64,000 nt of DNA from Adineta ricciae (GCA_905250025.1 CAJNOJ010000236.1:94610-158609), one strand, 5' to 3'. Positions 23,932 to 36,791 are shown, counted from the first letter of the stretch. Numbers and translations are program-made. Notes: generated from the sequence alone by a model not told the origin.

Positions 23932-24362
23932 ATGGACAATAATACGGATGGTAAGAAGGCTCCGCAAAACTTCAAAGTTTTCTCATATATTCGTGTGCTT
24001 TTTCAGCTTGCACAGCCATGACTCCAATTAATGAAAACGTTTGTCTGGACGTTTGTACAAGCACAGGGGATTTTGATAAACTGAAACAGGGATTAACATT
24101 ACTTGAACAAGCAAAAATGCTTGATCATAATCGAGATTATTACGCAGCTATACGTCATTATCGCGATGGTGTTGACTATCTAATGGACGAATTCATGTCT
24201 CGTCCCTGTGCGAACGAACAATCAAAGGAATATCTCCGTTTAAAATGTCACAAGATATTAAATCGTGTTGATATTCTGAAAAAATTAATCAAACAACAAG
24301 AACATGAGACCATACAGGAGGCAATCAACTCGGAAGAACAATCCGGCGAGACAGAATCCTAA
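23932..24362 (+). CDS. Small MIT-domain protein
   Basis: The protein has about 120 residues. Exon 1 (23932-23950) encodes MDNNTD and is joined to the exon starting near 24007 (ACTAMTPINENV). The body is a single three-helix MIT (microtubule-interacting and trafficking) domain: KLKQGLTLLEQAKMLDHNRD, then YYAAIRHYRDGVDYLMDEF, then YLRLKCHKILNRVDILKKLI. The pattern of helix-forming Ala, Tyr and Leu residues matches MIT domains of VPS4, SNX15 and MITD1, which bind ESCRT-III tails. No AAA, PX or kinase domain follows, so the protein is a stand-alone MIT adaptor. An acidic tail (EEQSGETES) ends it. It is followed at 142 bp by a membrane-protein gene. Confidence 0.65.
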
Positions 24363-24504
24363 AGAATCACTGCATATCCGTGTCTAACATGTTCTTTTTT
24401 CTCATTTCGTCAAATAAAACTAGATGATTGTTCTTTGTTCTGTCTTGTGTTTCTTTTTTATCTTGATTTTGTAGATGAAAAAACTCTAATGAAATTTTCA
24501 TCGC
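24363..24504 (+). promoter_or_regulatory. Intercistronic spacer with poly(A) signal and acceptor
   Basis: The spacer contains AATAAA near 24413 followed 55 bp later by a pyrimidine-rich acceptor ending TTTTGTAG (24467-24474). This order fits polycistronic processing with trans-splicing of the downstream message. Confidence 0.5.
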
Positions 24505-24951
24505 ATGGACACAACTTCTATTTATAAAACATCTAATAAAATACCCGTTGCCATTCCGTATCCATCGACAACGAGAGTTGAAACACTGACAAGAACAGAC
24601 GAAGAAGAAAATGACTTTATCTCTCGAAATCAGTTTCGCTTAGCATTTGCGTTCAGCGGTTTGTGGCTTTCATACTGCTGGTGGCTTTCCGAACGCTATC
24701 GATTCGATTTCGGTCAATATACCATCGCAATTCGACTTCTTTTCTGTGTTTTACATGTATTAACTGTGTGGAAAATCTTTCAATATATGATGCGGATCGC
24801 GTTTCGTTTTCATCGATTGACGCGACGATTGCGCGCGAGTTTGCCCCAGCATTTGATGATGATTGGCTTGTCATTGTTTTTATTTGGATTATTAACATTA
24901 GTTCTTAACTTCAAACAATTCTTACGGGAAGCTTTTGCGATTGTTGATTAA
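24505..24951 (+). CDS. Predicted three-helix membrane protein
   Basis: Single exon, 148 residues; I do not recognise the family. A polar N-terminal 45 residues (NKIPVAIPYPSTTRVE, then an acidic DEEEND) precede helix 1 (AFAFSGLWLSYCWWL). Helix 2 (IRLLFCVLHVLTVWKIFQYM) and helix 3 (MMIGLSLFLFGLLTLVLNF) are separated by a strongly basic loop (FRFHRLTRRLRAS). The ATG at 24505 is the first in this frame after the acceptor at 24474. The position behind the MIT-domain gene suggests co-transcription, but no shared function is evident. Confidence 0.55.
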   Translation: MDTTSIYKTSNKIPVAIPYPSTTRVETLTRTDEEENDFISRNQFRLAFAFSGLWLSYCWWLSERYRFDFGQYTIAIRLLFCVLHVLTVWKIFQYMMRIAFRFHRLTRRLRASLPQHLMMIGLSLFLFGLLTLVLNFKQFLREAFAIVD

Positions 24952-27900
24952 GAGTTTATATATAAACTATCTAGTTGTTTTTTTTCCTCCTAAATTAGTA
25001 ACTTATTTTTCTTGTCGTTAAGGATATTTGTTAAGAACAACGATTGTGTGCAACATTTTATCATTCCAATTAGAAATACATGATTTTTTTTGCCGTTATG
25101 GAATGGGCTTAAAAATATTTTCAGCTTTAATGAATTGACACGCGAGAGAAACGTTCGATTTAGCATGAACAGGACTTGATGGTTTGACGTTTCGGATGTG
25201 CGGGTATAACATTGATATTTGATGAAGGAGACAACATGCAGAGTTCTTGGCTGTTAGTTTTAAGGATGAAATTGAACGACAGAAAGAGTTCTTTTACCCT
25301 AAGACAAAGTGGCATCCGATCGGTTTTCCCGTTAGGAAATTTGAACATATCATTGGAATCGGAATATCCAGCGTAATAAGTATCTATTCTTTCATGTAGA
25401 TCTAATCATACGATTCGATGAATGGAGAAAGTTTCCAGCATGACTTTTTATTACAGAGACAATGAGACGTTCTTGCGACTTGATCTTCGGAGTCAAATTA
25501 CAAGAAGGAAAAGCATATCTTTGTCATGGCTTCGACTGAGATTCCAGAACATTGCTAAATTTCTTTGTGAAGAAGAAAGTACGATCAAGATTAGTTCTTA
25601 TTCTTTCGATAAAACAAATAAGGAATGTTATCCTTAAGCGTATAGATAAGTATTTGACTGGTTTCTTCTTATTATTAAGTATTCAATCAGTAGCGATAGG
25701 TGAGACTATACAACGACGATGAATATCGACGAATTAGTAAGTTGTACTCATTCAGAACTTATTTATCGAACATCCAGCTACTTGAATTATTATGGTAAGA
25801 ACAACGTCATAGTATCACTCGTGACAAATGTTATTTTTTACTAAATTAATAGGCACTGATCCGCTTTTTCTCTACTAACAGTTAATCATTGAGTAGTTTT
25901 TATAGTGCAGCGCACAATTCATCTTTGTTCTCAGTTTTGTTTTGTACTATGTGTACCTGTGTAAAGTAATAGACGAATGGACCGAAGGCATATATTACAT
26001 CCTGTACTTCTCCAATTAATATTATTCATTTCTATGTAAATACGTCTTAGTTTTTCCGTGGCATTGGAAAATTAGTTTCGTGTCACTTAGATTCAGGCCA
26101 AACATATGATTTGTTGCTTTAAGGTGAGTGAGTGCAATATAATCTGTCGCAAAAGGTGAGGTATATGCCATTCGTGCTGCTACATCTAGGACATTCCATT
26201 CGGTACAATGATAATTGTTTATGATATACTTTCGACGATGAAATGTGCTCTATATCAAGGATAGATTTTGTTCCGTTTTAGACAAATATGTTTGATTTAT
26301 TAAAACATTGATTTGTTTCTGATAGGAACTTTTTTTTAGAGTTGATGCGAACGTCGTCGCTCAAAGTACTCGACATTTATTAACTTTTTTTTTTTATCAA
26401 TTTCACGACAATATATGACATGTAGAGGTAATGCGTACGTTAATTGAAAGGCGAACTGTCCGGAATTTCCGGTTTTTTAGAATTCAGGCCTACATGTCGC
26501 AGTAAATGAATTGCTGGTCGATTGATTTTTGCGGATGTCACAGCAAAGCTACTTTCATTGACGTCATTTCAAATGATTTTCGACTGTGAGACAAAAATAG
26601 ACATTAATTAACTTATCTATTATTAATTTACTGCATTTAATATGAACAGGAGTGTAGATTGAGATTTCAGAGATCCTCGTAAGACTTGCGAATATGATTA
26701 AATCCTTTAAGGAGACGATCGACAAAGTTTTCTTCATCTACAGGAGCGCACACGATCATGAAGAACGCAATCATCTCAAGAGATAAGTGCGCATTTAACA
26801 ATTCATCAGATCATTAGAATGAAGTTTTTTTTATAGAAGTAAGTAAAATGATAAGAGAATGCTTTTTGTCTCCGGGAAGTCATGATTTTGTTTGAAATAT
26901 CAGAGAGGAAATGTTCTTGGCGAGTATCGATGCCGAATAAGAAAGATTCTCCATAGGTATTTTCTATCTTTACGTTAGAATTAAAAAGCAAAGCAGCATG
27001 TCTACTATAATGAAGAATTTTGTTTGTATGATTAGGTTTTTAGAGCATATTTTAAGGTCGATATACGCTGTTCACTTTCCAAATGATTGTAATTGTGTAG
27101 GATAGCGCATACAAATTTCACAGCGCAATTTATACATCATTCGAAACGAGTTTTCCAACAGAGAACTGCTAATTAATTAGAAGAGACTTCACATAAGAAC
27201 CGTCTCGTTCGTCGGCTCCATATCATATTCATTCATGTTATAATTTCAGAAGTTTGTGTACGCATATGTTGCATGAAAATAATTTTCTCGTGGGATGCGT
27301 ATCGAGGCCCAGATGAAAAGTCTTTTAGATTGTGCATGTTGATACACAGAGATTAGATTTTATCATACGGAAAATAAGACGTGTCTAAGCATGCAACGAG
27401 CACAGGGATATAATTTCATATATTGTAATGAAGCGACCATTGAAACCATTCTATTTGATCGCAGCTGTCTTCTCAACATGTTGCGCAGCTATTTCCCATT
27501 GTTAGATCAAATAAGGCAATGTCAGTGTAAGTTAACATTTAGTTTCTTTTTTCTTGTTTATTGAAATTAAGACAGGCATTACGGGTTAGATTGCAATGAG
27601 TCAATCAGTACTGTTTTTAATTGCCAGTTTCATCCAAAAGGTATTTACAGATATCCTGATGTCAACGAAGTACATAATTGTGATGTGTTTACACGAGGTT
27701 GACAACACCTCTAAAACATCGGTAGAGAGCCTTTAGCAATGTTTTTTTTTCATTAAAATAACATTAGATTAACAGATCGGATTGTCTCAGAGAAGATGAG
27801 ATTTTGCGTCTTTTGAACCCTTTTGATTTCACGGTATCATCTGCAAGGTCGTGTTTTTCTCGTAATGAATGAAAGCATCGTTTTGACAGGGTACTTGCCG

Positions 27901-28828
27901 CCGGGAAAACACAATCTTTCTAATCTTCAAAACCAACTTTTCCGCACCGTCTTGAATCCAATCCGTCATGAGACGTTGATAAGGTGAAATATCTTTCTGC
28001 TGCATTACAGAGTTCGTACGTACTAATCTAATCCAGTACGGATGACTTGTTTTCTTTTGTGCAACGGCAACTATAAAACACGGCATAGTTAATCGTATAT
28101 AGTTAATAATTCGATTCAAAAAGGGCGAACAAACATACATGACAAAGCTTCCAGACAAGTTGACTTGTTTTGTAAGTTAATTTCATTGTTGTGAACCGTA
28201 TGAATGTCTTTCTTCAAAAGAAAATGAAAGAAGCGAACAACGGGACCACTAGTATTGTTCTTATTCAATTATCTGAGCTGTAACGAGTACGATCTTTTGT
28301 AAATTTCATTATTATGAGCTGTTATATATACATTCAAACTTTTGCATTCGTCATCAATAGAAATTGCATTGTTTATTCTATAATAGGCAAACTTATCGAG
28401 TGATTTTCTCGCATAAAATCGTTCTATTCATCGAGCGATTTCCGTCTGCGAATAGTTCTTCAGAAAACAAAAAGAACAGAAAGTTTCTCGTGTCTTCGTC
28501 ATAGGTCGTTGAAAGTAAAGTGAGTAAACAAAGTTTTTTTCCTATTTTAAAAAACATTAAAAGATAACTTTTTTCATCGTCATCAGCCACGTTCGTTGAG
28601 TTGTCATGAAGAGATCCATTCAATTTCCTCCGTCAGACAGAAATGTTTCTTTGCTTTTGTTCTCATCAGGAAATATATGAAAATCTTTAAATTTGCCAAA
28701 TATCATATGTGAACGTTTGCACAGCTCCAGTAAAACAACTGTGAATTTGATGACAACATCAAAGTGACAAAGAAATGATGGAAAGAGAGGAAGAAAAACG
28801 AAGTCTTTCCTTTCTACATCACTTCTTT

Positions 28829-28865
<37 letters not shown>

Positions 28866-29084
28866 GAAAAATACATCTGAGTCGAACGTAGTTAACTCTC
28901 TCGAAAACTTCACTTTTAATCAATCAAATATATATGTCAGAAGTGCTTGTCAAAGGTAGGAAAAGACACGAGAGAGAAAAAATGTTTTCTAATTTAAAAA
29001 AAATATATTGACAGGCTGATTTGCCTTTTTTCGATTCCAACTCCCGACTAGATACATTCCAAACAAGGAAACTTCTCTTTCTAG
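24952..29084. other. 4.1-kb gene-poor interval
   Basis: No gene is firmly supported. A minus-strand open frame at 27829-28158 (containing HPYWIRLVRTNSVMQQKD) follows an acceptor-like TTTTATAG and may be a lone exon or relic of unknown family. A short perfect palindrome CCGGAATTTCCGG sits near 26460. A (GA)n microsatellite runs at about 28832-28858. Everything else is AT-rich with frequent stops. Confidence 0.5.
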
Positions 29085-30305
29085 ATGAATGCGAATACAA
29101 GCCTGATCAATCTCTCGTCGGAAAATTATGATTTATTTATCAGATACATCCGATCAACAAACCTCGTTTTATCATGTACGGGCCTTCTCTTTAATTTCCT
29201 TCTCATCATCTTTCTGTCTCTTATCGGTCGACAACAATGTACAACATATTTTCTATTAATGCTAATGACTTTATGTGATCTATTATATTGTACAGTTTAT
29301 GTTAGCATTGTTCTTACCGTCGATCATTACGTTAATCTAATAAATCATGAAATTCTTTGCCCATTATCATTCTTTCTAACGCCGTTTACTTTTACTGGCT
29401 CAACTCTACTTCTTCTTATTTGTCTACTACACGTTCTAACAAATTATGTTCGAAGATATGACACAGTTTTAGGTCAAATCGGTGGACGTTTATCGATTGT
29501 GTTTGTCCTTGCATTCATCATCATTCGAAGTGTTCTCAGTTCGACATCCATCGAATTGATCACTCCTGATGAGAATGTCACCGACATTCGTTATTGTACA
29601 ATCGATATGAATACGTCACCCATAGTCACGGCCGTACAGAATATCAATCAGGTCTTTGCCGAAGTCACAGACATTCTCGTCTATATCGGATGGATTATTG
29701 TCTTATTAATGTACACAATCAGTTTGGTTTGTTGTAAGAGGAGTTGCTTTTGCAACCAGACAGAAGCGAATCTGTCGGCAATGATCAAACCGTACTCATT
29801 TGCTACATTATTAGTTCAGCAGAATAATCTTATCAATCAAGAACCAAATTCTGTCGCAGTAACAATGGAATTACCAGACATGTTGAATCTATCCAATGAA
29901 CCTATTTTAACCAACAAACAACGGCATCAGGATGTATCATTGATTATTCTGTCAATAAGCTTCATTTCAATTATATTTTATTTACCAATTATGATTAATA
30001 AATATTCGACGATGTATTTTGTTTATCGTGAACGCGTTCTACTAACCGATGAACAAGCGTATTTCCTACAATTGTTACAACACACTGGTCATTTGTTTTG
30101 CTTGTCCGTTCGGTTTCTTCCGTACTTTATATTCGATAAACGGATTGCAGTCGTTCTTAACCAGTTGATAGGAATAAAATGCATCAAAATGCAACAAACT
30201 AAACGACGCAAGTATTATTTCAAACAAAAATATATCTGCACATGTCAATGTTACCGACGGCAGCAAATCTTAACGTTCACGAACAATAACGACGAGGACC
30301 AATAA
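29085..30305 (+). CDS. Orphan seven-transmembrane receptor, single exon
   Basis: The protein has 406 residues and no intron. Hydrophobic segments appear at about residues 27-47 (TNLVLSCTGLLFNFLLIIFL), 54-76 (TTYFLLMLMTLCDLLYC), 95-118 (TFTGSTLLLLICLLHVL), 136-152 (LSIVFVLAFIIIRSVL), 195-220 (DILVYIGWIIVLLMYTISLV), 280-300 (VSLIILSISFISIIFYLPIM) and 325-350 (HTGHLFCLSVRFLPYFIFDK). This gives a rhodopsin-like topology. There is no clean DRY (VRRYD occurs after TM3) and no NPxxY, so it belongs to a divergent receptor group of the kind often expanded in rotifers. N-glycosylation sites (NTS, NLS) lie in the N-terminus. The ATG directly follows TTTCTAG, a probable trans-splice acceptor. The ligand is unknown. 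Confidence 0.65.
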   Translation: MNANTSLINLSSENYDLFIRYIRSTNLVLSCTGLLFNFLLIIFLSLIGRQQCTTYFLLMLMTLCDLLYCTVYVSIVLTVDHYVNLINHEILCPLSFFLTPFTFTGSTLLLLICLLHVLTNYVRRYDTVLGQIGGRLSIVFVLAFIIIRSVLSSTSIELITPDENVTDIRYCTIDMNTSPIVTAVQNINQVFAEVTDILVYIGWIIVLLMYTISLVCCKRSCFCNQTEANLSAMIKPYSFATLLVQQNNLINQEPNSVAVTMELPDMLNLSNEPILTNKQRHQDVSLIILSISFISIIFYLPIMINKYSTMYFVYRERVLLTDEQAYFLQLLQHTGHLFCLSVRFLPYFIFDKRIAVVLNQLIGIKCIKMQQTKRRKYYFKQKYICTCQCYRRQQILTFTNNNDEDQ

Positions 30306-32013
30306 AAATAGACTCATTCATGTTTGTTTCTTTGTTCTGTTGATTTCAGAGTATGTCTGCTGAAAGCAAAAATAATACAGGGTGCTAAATCATTCAACCA
30401 TTGGACTTATTCTTCTATTCAAAAGTGATTATTGACAAGAATACTAACTATAGTTTACCATGTCTCCTGCCTATGTTGGATTAATCAGTGAACTTGTTTT
30501 TTCGACCAAATTTATTCTGTAGATGACATGTTTCCTTTCAAAGAGGTTGAATGTGTGATTGACGTCTAGATCACAGACGAAAATACTTATAATGACAGAT
30601 AAGATAAAGTCAACTTCCGAGTTGAATATTAATCAACTTTGTTTGCCTAGAAGATTAAATTTCATGCAGCGAAAGTCATCTCAACAAACTGATAATTATA
30701 TATGTCAACGAAAAAAGATCTCCTCTGTGCCCGCAGCGCGTCAAATTGCTATTCTTCCTTTCTGAACATAAATATCATTGTTAATATTCGAATCGGCGTA
30801 CACAAAACAGGCCTTTGTTTGCAAATAAGACTCATCTCGACCGGTAAATACCTTTGAAAAGATATAAAACAGAAATATTTTTGATTATAACAAATTTATT
30901 ATAACACATACGGAAAGCTTTGAAGCAAGACATTATTTGCGTTTACGCAAGTCGCATTCCTATCCTAGTTGAATACATGAAAGCAGCATTTTGCTTGAAA
31001 ATTCATTTGCTGATTGAAAGGAAACAGAGAGAAAGATGCCAGGTGACAAAAACGATTAATTTTCACATTGGTAAAATGAGATCTTACATTGAACATGACT
31101 TTCCTAATATTTATTCAAGAGAGGGCGGCTGACAAGGTTTCATTCCTTTCAATGGCTACGCTCATTATTCATTTATTCGAACTCTTGTAGGACAAGAAGT
31201 GCTGATTTTCTTATTTTTCAATACGTCATTTTCATCCAGCCTGACACATCGCTCTTTTGCAGAGCCTTTCTCCTTCCAAAAATGTTTGAATTATTCATGC
31301 ATATGAGTGGGCTACGTTGTGATTAATTTTCCTCTCAGACTTCGATGAATGTACAATCTTAAGTGTTCTAATTGCCAAGAACATTAAAATTAATTACAGG
31401 ATACTCAAATAATCAGAGTAAAATAAGGACGTTTAGCTGCTTATTATAATATTTAATCACTAGATACCTCGTAAAAGAATAGCTATTCCTTTTATAATTT
31501 ACAGACGACTTTTTCCTGATTTAGTTGATTGTAGAATACTTAAATAGATACTTCTACGAATCACTGTTCATGGTCACGTCCTTTTGAAATCATGATAAAA
31601 TTTTCCAACAAAATTATTTACTTGTGAACACTCCTTCAACAGTCTTCATTTAATTTGTTCTTTGAAGACTTCTACTCATGTCGAATCAAGATAGTTGATA
31701 AGAAATGCAACACACGTGTAAAGACTGACTTACAGGCGTATTTCTGTTGAGTCATGAAAGGAACTACTCATCTACAATTGGACTGTTGTCGATCGCATGA
31801 TTTGATCATATATTTTCAACTATAAAAAAAACCGAAAGAGAGAAGAAAGAAAAAAACAGTAAAATAGAGAACAGACGACAACAAGGAGAAAGACCCGATT
31901 CTGGTTTTGCTTGGCTTTGCTTGCTTTAATAAACAAAAGGTCTCTCGATTATGTAGAGTAAGACGAACATTTTTTGCAAGAAAGAAAAAGAGGAGAAAAG
32001 AAATAGAAGAAAA
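30306..32013. other. 1.7-kb interval without recognised gene
   Basis: The interval separates the convergent orphan receptor and PSMD2. It contains short open frames (30559-30765, 30920-31132) with no recognisable protein and no splice structure. A purine-rich A/G run lies at 31830-32010 just beyond the PSMD2 stop codon. Confidence 0.5.
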
Positions 32014-35000
32014 TCATGGTACATAATTAGGATTTTTTTGTAAGATAACAAAGCCTTCTAAGACTGGTGTTAAAGTAACGTATTCTTCAGTTGCTAATTC
32101 CGCACGTTCACCATATGCCAACAAGACAGGTGTTGTATGTGTTTGAAAGCCAGTGATGGTTTTTGGTTTACCAGCTTGACCGACAACATCTACTGCCTAA
32201 AGAAGATTTTCGAATGGTTTCATTTGTTAAGACCGTATTTCAGGGGAACTTACTTGACCGACACGAACAGGAACGGGTAATGGTCGAAGTGATTCATCGA
32301 ATGTTACAAGCATACGTGGTTGAATAGCCAATGCAAGGAAATATAGTAAATAGTGATATTTACCGATAATTGCTAAATGAAAAGAGACATGTCGATGATC
32401 GAAAAGTACTTGTCGTGTTTTTACTTTGTTTAACGTCGAAAAGGGAAACTAAGACAGTAAGTAAACCAGCCAGTGCCACACGACAGAGAAGCATACGGTC
32501 ACTGTGATATGGATTCAATGTCATGGTACCTTTGCCAAGATGTGTAAGACCTTGTGCAAGACGAACCATGAACAAATTGTTCATGTCTTTTCCATGATAG
32601 ATAGCTAATTGTCGAAGCATGGCAGCTAAACGAGCATTATTCGTACCTGAACAGAAGATCAAGTGTAAGTTTGACAAATCCTTCTATTGAGTGATTTCGA
32701 CATACCGGCACCGACGATACCCATTGCAAAGATTGAGTTGTACGAAACCTCATGATCGGCATCATGAGAGAATTTACTCAATGTATCAATGATGTTCAAT
32801 TTGGGATTCGATACAGACAAGAGAGCAAGAGCAAGTGGAACAGCTCGTTTGATAACAGGCTCACCGTAGCGTAACTATGGAAAGTAATAAGTTCTAAGAA
32901 GTCAGAAGAAAGAAAACGATCATTCTTACTAAATGTCCAAATGTACGTAATGCCATTTCAGAACCAATTTCTTCGCCCATGGCGATCATCGCAATACCAA
33001 GTACGGCGGCAGCTGAAAGAATGTAGTGTTTTTCATTAGTGTAACGGTAATTGTATTGCAAATCAAACCTTGATGGGCAGCGTTTTGAGATGCAGCTTCA
33101 TCATCTTTCTTTTTATCCTTATCTTTATCTTTCGATGATTCCTTTTCACCTTCCTACAATCAAACAGTTTTTCCTTCGATGACTACAATCGTCGAATGAA
33201 ACTTACTTTCTTCTCATCTTTGTTATCGAAATGTTCGCTACAGATATGTAACATATGTTGAATTTTCAATACGTTTCCGGTACCAGCGTACGCACAACAT
33301 TCGACAAGTACAGTAGCAAATGAACGTAATGGTTCGCTGATTACTTTCAGAGATTCAAGCATGGGTTCAACTGCTTCGCCTTTGCCTAAAAAGTGCATAT
33401 ATCGAAACCTCGCTCATGTCTACTAAGCGAACAAAACATACTAAGAAAAAGAAGGCCAATAGCGAGAGCGATGAATTTAGCGAAGTGTTCTTTGAGTTCA
33501 ATTTCACTTCGTTCAAGGAGAACGCTTAACAATGTCGTTGAAACATCAGCATTACATGAACCGACAGCAATGATACCAATTGAAAGACATGCTAGAGAAA
33601 TAATCTACAAACGAAATAGATTAGAAAAGAAACGTATGATTTCTTCATCTTACTTCCATAGATGGATTGCCTTCACGTAATGCATTGCTAATCATTTCAA
33701 TGACATCATCCCGATTTGTACCTGCGTACGCAAGACCCAGACTAAAAGAAAAGACCACTCCGATGCTGATCTACCAATGAAATCAAACAGTCATACCCAA
33801 CAATTGAACCAACACGGAATGGTGCATCTTTATGTGATACATAATCACCGAGAAGAGCTAATGCTGGATCACAATCATTTTGAACACCACAGTTGACAAT
33901 ACCACAGGCAAGAAGTGCTCCAGCTTTCATGTTATCATCCACACTATAAAGGTATTTATCGATTAAACTAAGACCGCCGTCGACATCCCAGAGTACAATG
34001 AGACCAAGTGACGCAGTTGCACTTAAAAGGCCATTGTCTTTATATTTGGCCAGCCATTTTGTGTCCTGCGTGACGATTTTATCTTGTCCAAATGCAGCAT
34101 TGACGAACCCATTGACAAAAGCTGATGCTAAATTTTGTTTACTCGAATCCGGTTGATTGTAATTCGAACGATTGGTATTATCTAGGTATGTTTTATAGAT
34201 ATCTTCGGGCAATTTCGCCTCCATAATATCCAATTCACGGGCTAATGACAAAAAGTTTGTTGTTAAATGTGAATTCGACATAATGTTCGTCAGTTCATCT
34301 GGATCTTCACCGTTAACTTCAGCAACATTCCAAATGATTTGCTGTCGACCTAAGAGAAATGCCAATTGTTTTTTTATTAAACTAAAAGCAAGACAAAACA
34401 CACATAAACAATCCAGTTTCATATTTCATTGTTCAATTTACCTAGTCGGACATGTATTAACTAAGTCACGTATAAGATCCATGTCATTCAATTGTATTGC
34501 ACAACGTAATGCTAATGGATATTGATCATAATGACGATAAAGTTTACATGCTGTACGTAATAATTTTGTGTCATCTGGTTCAGGTACATATGGTACGCAA
34601 CTAAATATGACCATTGAGATTCATTTTGATAGAATAGGATGAATTTACCTGGTTAAATAAAGACAAACACGTGGAAAAGTATCTTTATCAACGAATGTTT
34701 CGATTAGATCTAATTGTTCTATTTCCATTAATAAATCACAAGCATCAGCTTCAGCATTATGTCGCATCAGAAATGGAATAATTTCATTAGTTAACGAGAG
34801 AAGACGTTGACGAAGTTCAGCATTATTTTCCGTCGATTCCCACCCGGAAGCAACATCAGCTGATAAATGTCTACAAATATTCGTGATTAACGTGCATAAA
34901 GCTTCGAAAAATCCTTCCCTACCTGATATATTCATGACCCCACATGCCAATATCTTGACTTGAACCTAATAAACGATATTTCAGAACTTCCTTTGTGTCG

Positions 35001-35466
35001 ATTGTAGTCATGGCAAGAACTGAAACAATATCAGCACATAATGTCTAAAGCATTCTCGTTATGAATATCTTCGAGCCTAACGGAAAAGAAAATGTCTACT
35101 TTGTTTTGAACATCTTGGATTTTTTCGTAAATAGCGATCATATCGTTGTAGAATGGTCTCATGAACTTCAATGGTTTTGGTACACTGGTCATTGAACTAG
35201 TTGATTCGCGAATCTTTTGTCGGAGCGTTTCCAAAGCGGGTCGATATAAGTTCTTGTCATTCTCTTTCAAACGTTCGACGCACAATTCAAGTTCTTCTTT
35301 CAACTGTTTATCTTCTTCCGACTAGAATAAAGAAGAAAACAATAATGAAGGAATTGAAAGTGAGTTGAACATACTAAATCTTCTTCTTTAATTTCGATTG
35401 GTTTTTTTGGATCTTCTTTGGGTGTTTCTTGTTGTTTGGTTTGTTCAACTGATTCTGAACCAGCCA
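32014..35466 (-). CDS. PSMD2: 26S proteasome non-ATPase subunit 2 (Rpn1)
   Basis: PSMD2/Rpn1 is the largest base subunit of the 19S regulatory particle and docks ubiquitin receptors and Usp14/Ubp6. The ATG at 35464-35466 begins [16 protein letters not shown], followed by the acidic [15 protein letters not shown] region. Conserved blocks include [52 protein letters not shown] and [20 protein letters not shown]. Further on are the PC repeats, with [52 protein letters not shown] and [20 protein letters not shown]. The C-terminus is [20 protein letters not shown] followed by NYVP, as in animals generally. Around a dozen short introns are present. A Lys/Asp/Glu-rich linker ([12 protein letters not shown]) matches the family. 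It lies 207 bp behind RPS8 and its message likely begins at the acceptor TTTTCTAG (35481-35488 on the minus strand). Confidence 0.95.
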
Positions 35467-35673
35467 TGATTTATAATCTATCTAGAAAACAGAAAGTTTT
35501 CGTGCTTTTGTTTTGTTATCTTTATTCAAAACGTTCTTCTTTTATAAATAGATATTTGTATTTCTTTGTTTTCTCTTTTCGAACAAGACAATGATGGTAA
35601 TACAAGATACAAAAAAAAAGAAACAATTGTTGGTTTGGTTTGACACAGTTGTTTCTTTGAATTTGTGCGTTGT
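35467..35673 (-). promoter_or_regulatory. RPS8-PSMD2 spacer with acceptor before PSMD2
   Basis: Read on the minus strand, a TTTTCTAG acceptor (35481-35488) lies 14 bases upstream of the PSMD2 start. A pyrimidine-rich tract precedes it. The 207-bp spacing and shared strand with RPS8 allow either a short independent promoter or an operon. Confidence 0.4.
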
Positions 35674-36367
35674 TTATTTCGATTTCTTTTGTTTGATTTT
35701 TTTCATGTAGAAATCAAGTTCTTTGCCTTCGAGAACATAGCCATCGCATCGACCACATTGACCTGGTCGAGAAGCAACACAAGCGAGAACACGTCCGGCT
35801 TGAAATTGTTCTTCGAGTCCTTGTTCAACTTTAGCACGACGTTGTTTAACAGCGAGTTTCTTTTGCGATTTCGCAGAGCGTTTACGATTGAGAACAGCTT
35901 CTTCAGCTTCGGTTAATTTCACACCTTTCTTACGACCGAGTGGAAGGCCATAGTGTGATTCATACCATTGTCGGAATGGCACAGCATCGATTTGTACGAT
36001 GGTTGATTTTGTTAAAGTTTTCGTACGTACTAATTCCTAAAGAAAAAGGAGATCACAAGTGAAAATCTGCTGACTCATCGAGAACCAAATGAAGGCGACG
36101 TACGTTATTCGATGGATGGTACATAACATCGATGACACGAGTTTTCTTGGCAATGCCTTCTGAACCCCATGAGAAGTTTCCTATATCCAAACGAAGTGCG
36201 CGATATTTCTTATTACCACCGCGTGTTCGAACAGTGTGAATACGTTTTGCACCTAATTTGGTAAGAGCTGCCGGTCGACCTAATTCGAATTTTCGTTTTT
36301 TATGCGGTTGTGGACGTTTACCACCGGTCTTTCGTCGTTTATGCCAATGGTCACGGCTAATACCCAT
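35674..36367 (-). CDS. RPS8: 40S ribosomal protein S8 (eS8)
   Basis: This is a small-subunit ribosomal protein. Exon 1 (36104-36367) gives [20 protein letters not shown], then [40 protein letters not shown] and [11 protein letters not shown]. The intron starts GTACGT and ends CTTTAG (36037-36103). Exon 2 gives [58 protein letters not shown] and [20 protein letters not shown]. All match eS8 along the full length of about 205 residues. It is expected to be highly expressed. It diverges from the SLC17-like gene across a 424-bp promoter interval. Confidence 0.97.
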
Positions 36368-36791
36368 TGTTTTCTCTTAAAGGTATTATAAAACTGATCT
36401 GAAACAACACATAAGACGAGTTCTTTTGAGAAAACATCTTTTTCAAGAAAAAAAACACAACAAGTATGTTTGTCTTTGTCGTTTATTGTATACCATTTAG
36501 AATCCATTTTTCTCGTTAGTTTACCAGTCCAAATCACCTCATTGAAATGCAATAAAGGAGGATAGTTGTAGTGCAAAGATTTTTTGAACAGAGAAATTTT
36601 CTTCGCAAAGAAATAGTTTTCTTTTTTGATCGAAAATGTCCGTAGAATTTCGATGTTTTCCAGTTTAGATTATTTTTTAGTACGACATCTAACGAAATGT
36701 TTTTACCTTTTGGAATTGAAGCGAGCCAATCGGAGAATTAAAAATATACTATGGAATAACAAAACGAAGTACATGACTTTTTTTCGAATAA
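36368..36791. promoter_or_regulatory. Divergent promoter interval, RPS8 and SLC17-like
   Basis: The 424-bp gap lies between the divergent start codons. On the RPS8 side a TTTCAG acceptor-like site lies about 30 bases before its ATG, which could be a 5' UTR intron end or an SL acceptor. No TATA box can be asserted. Confidence 0.35.

Noticed and set aside
28832-28858. GA tract as a functional element
   Set aside because: A simple (GA)n microsatellite with no other signal; similar runs occur at 1-40 and near 20908.
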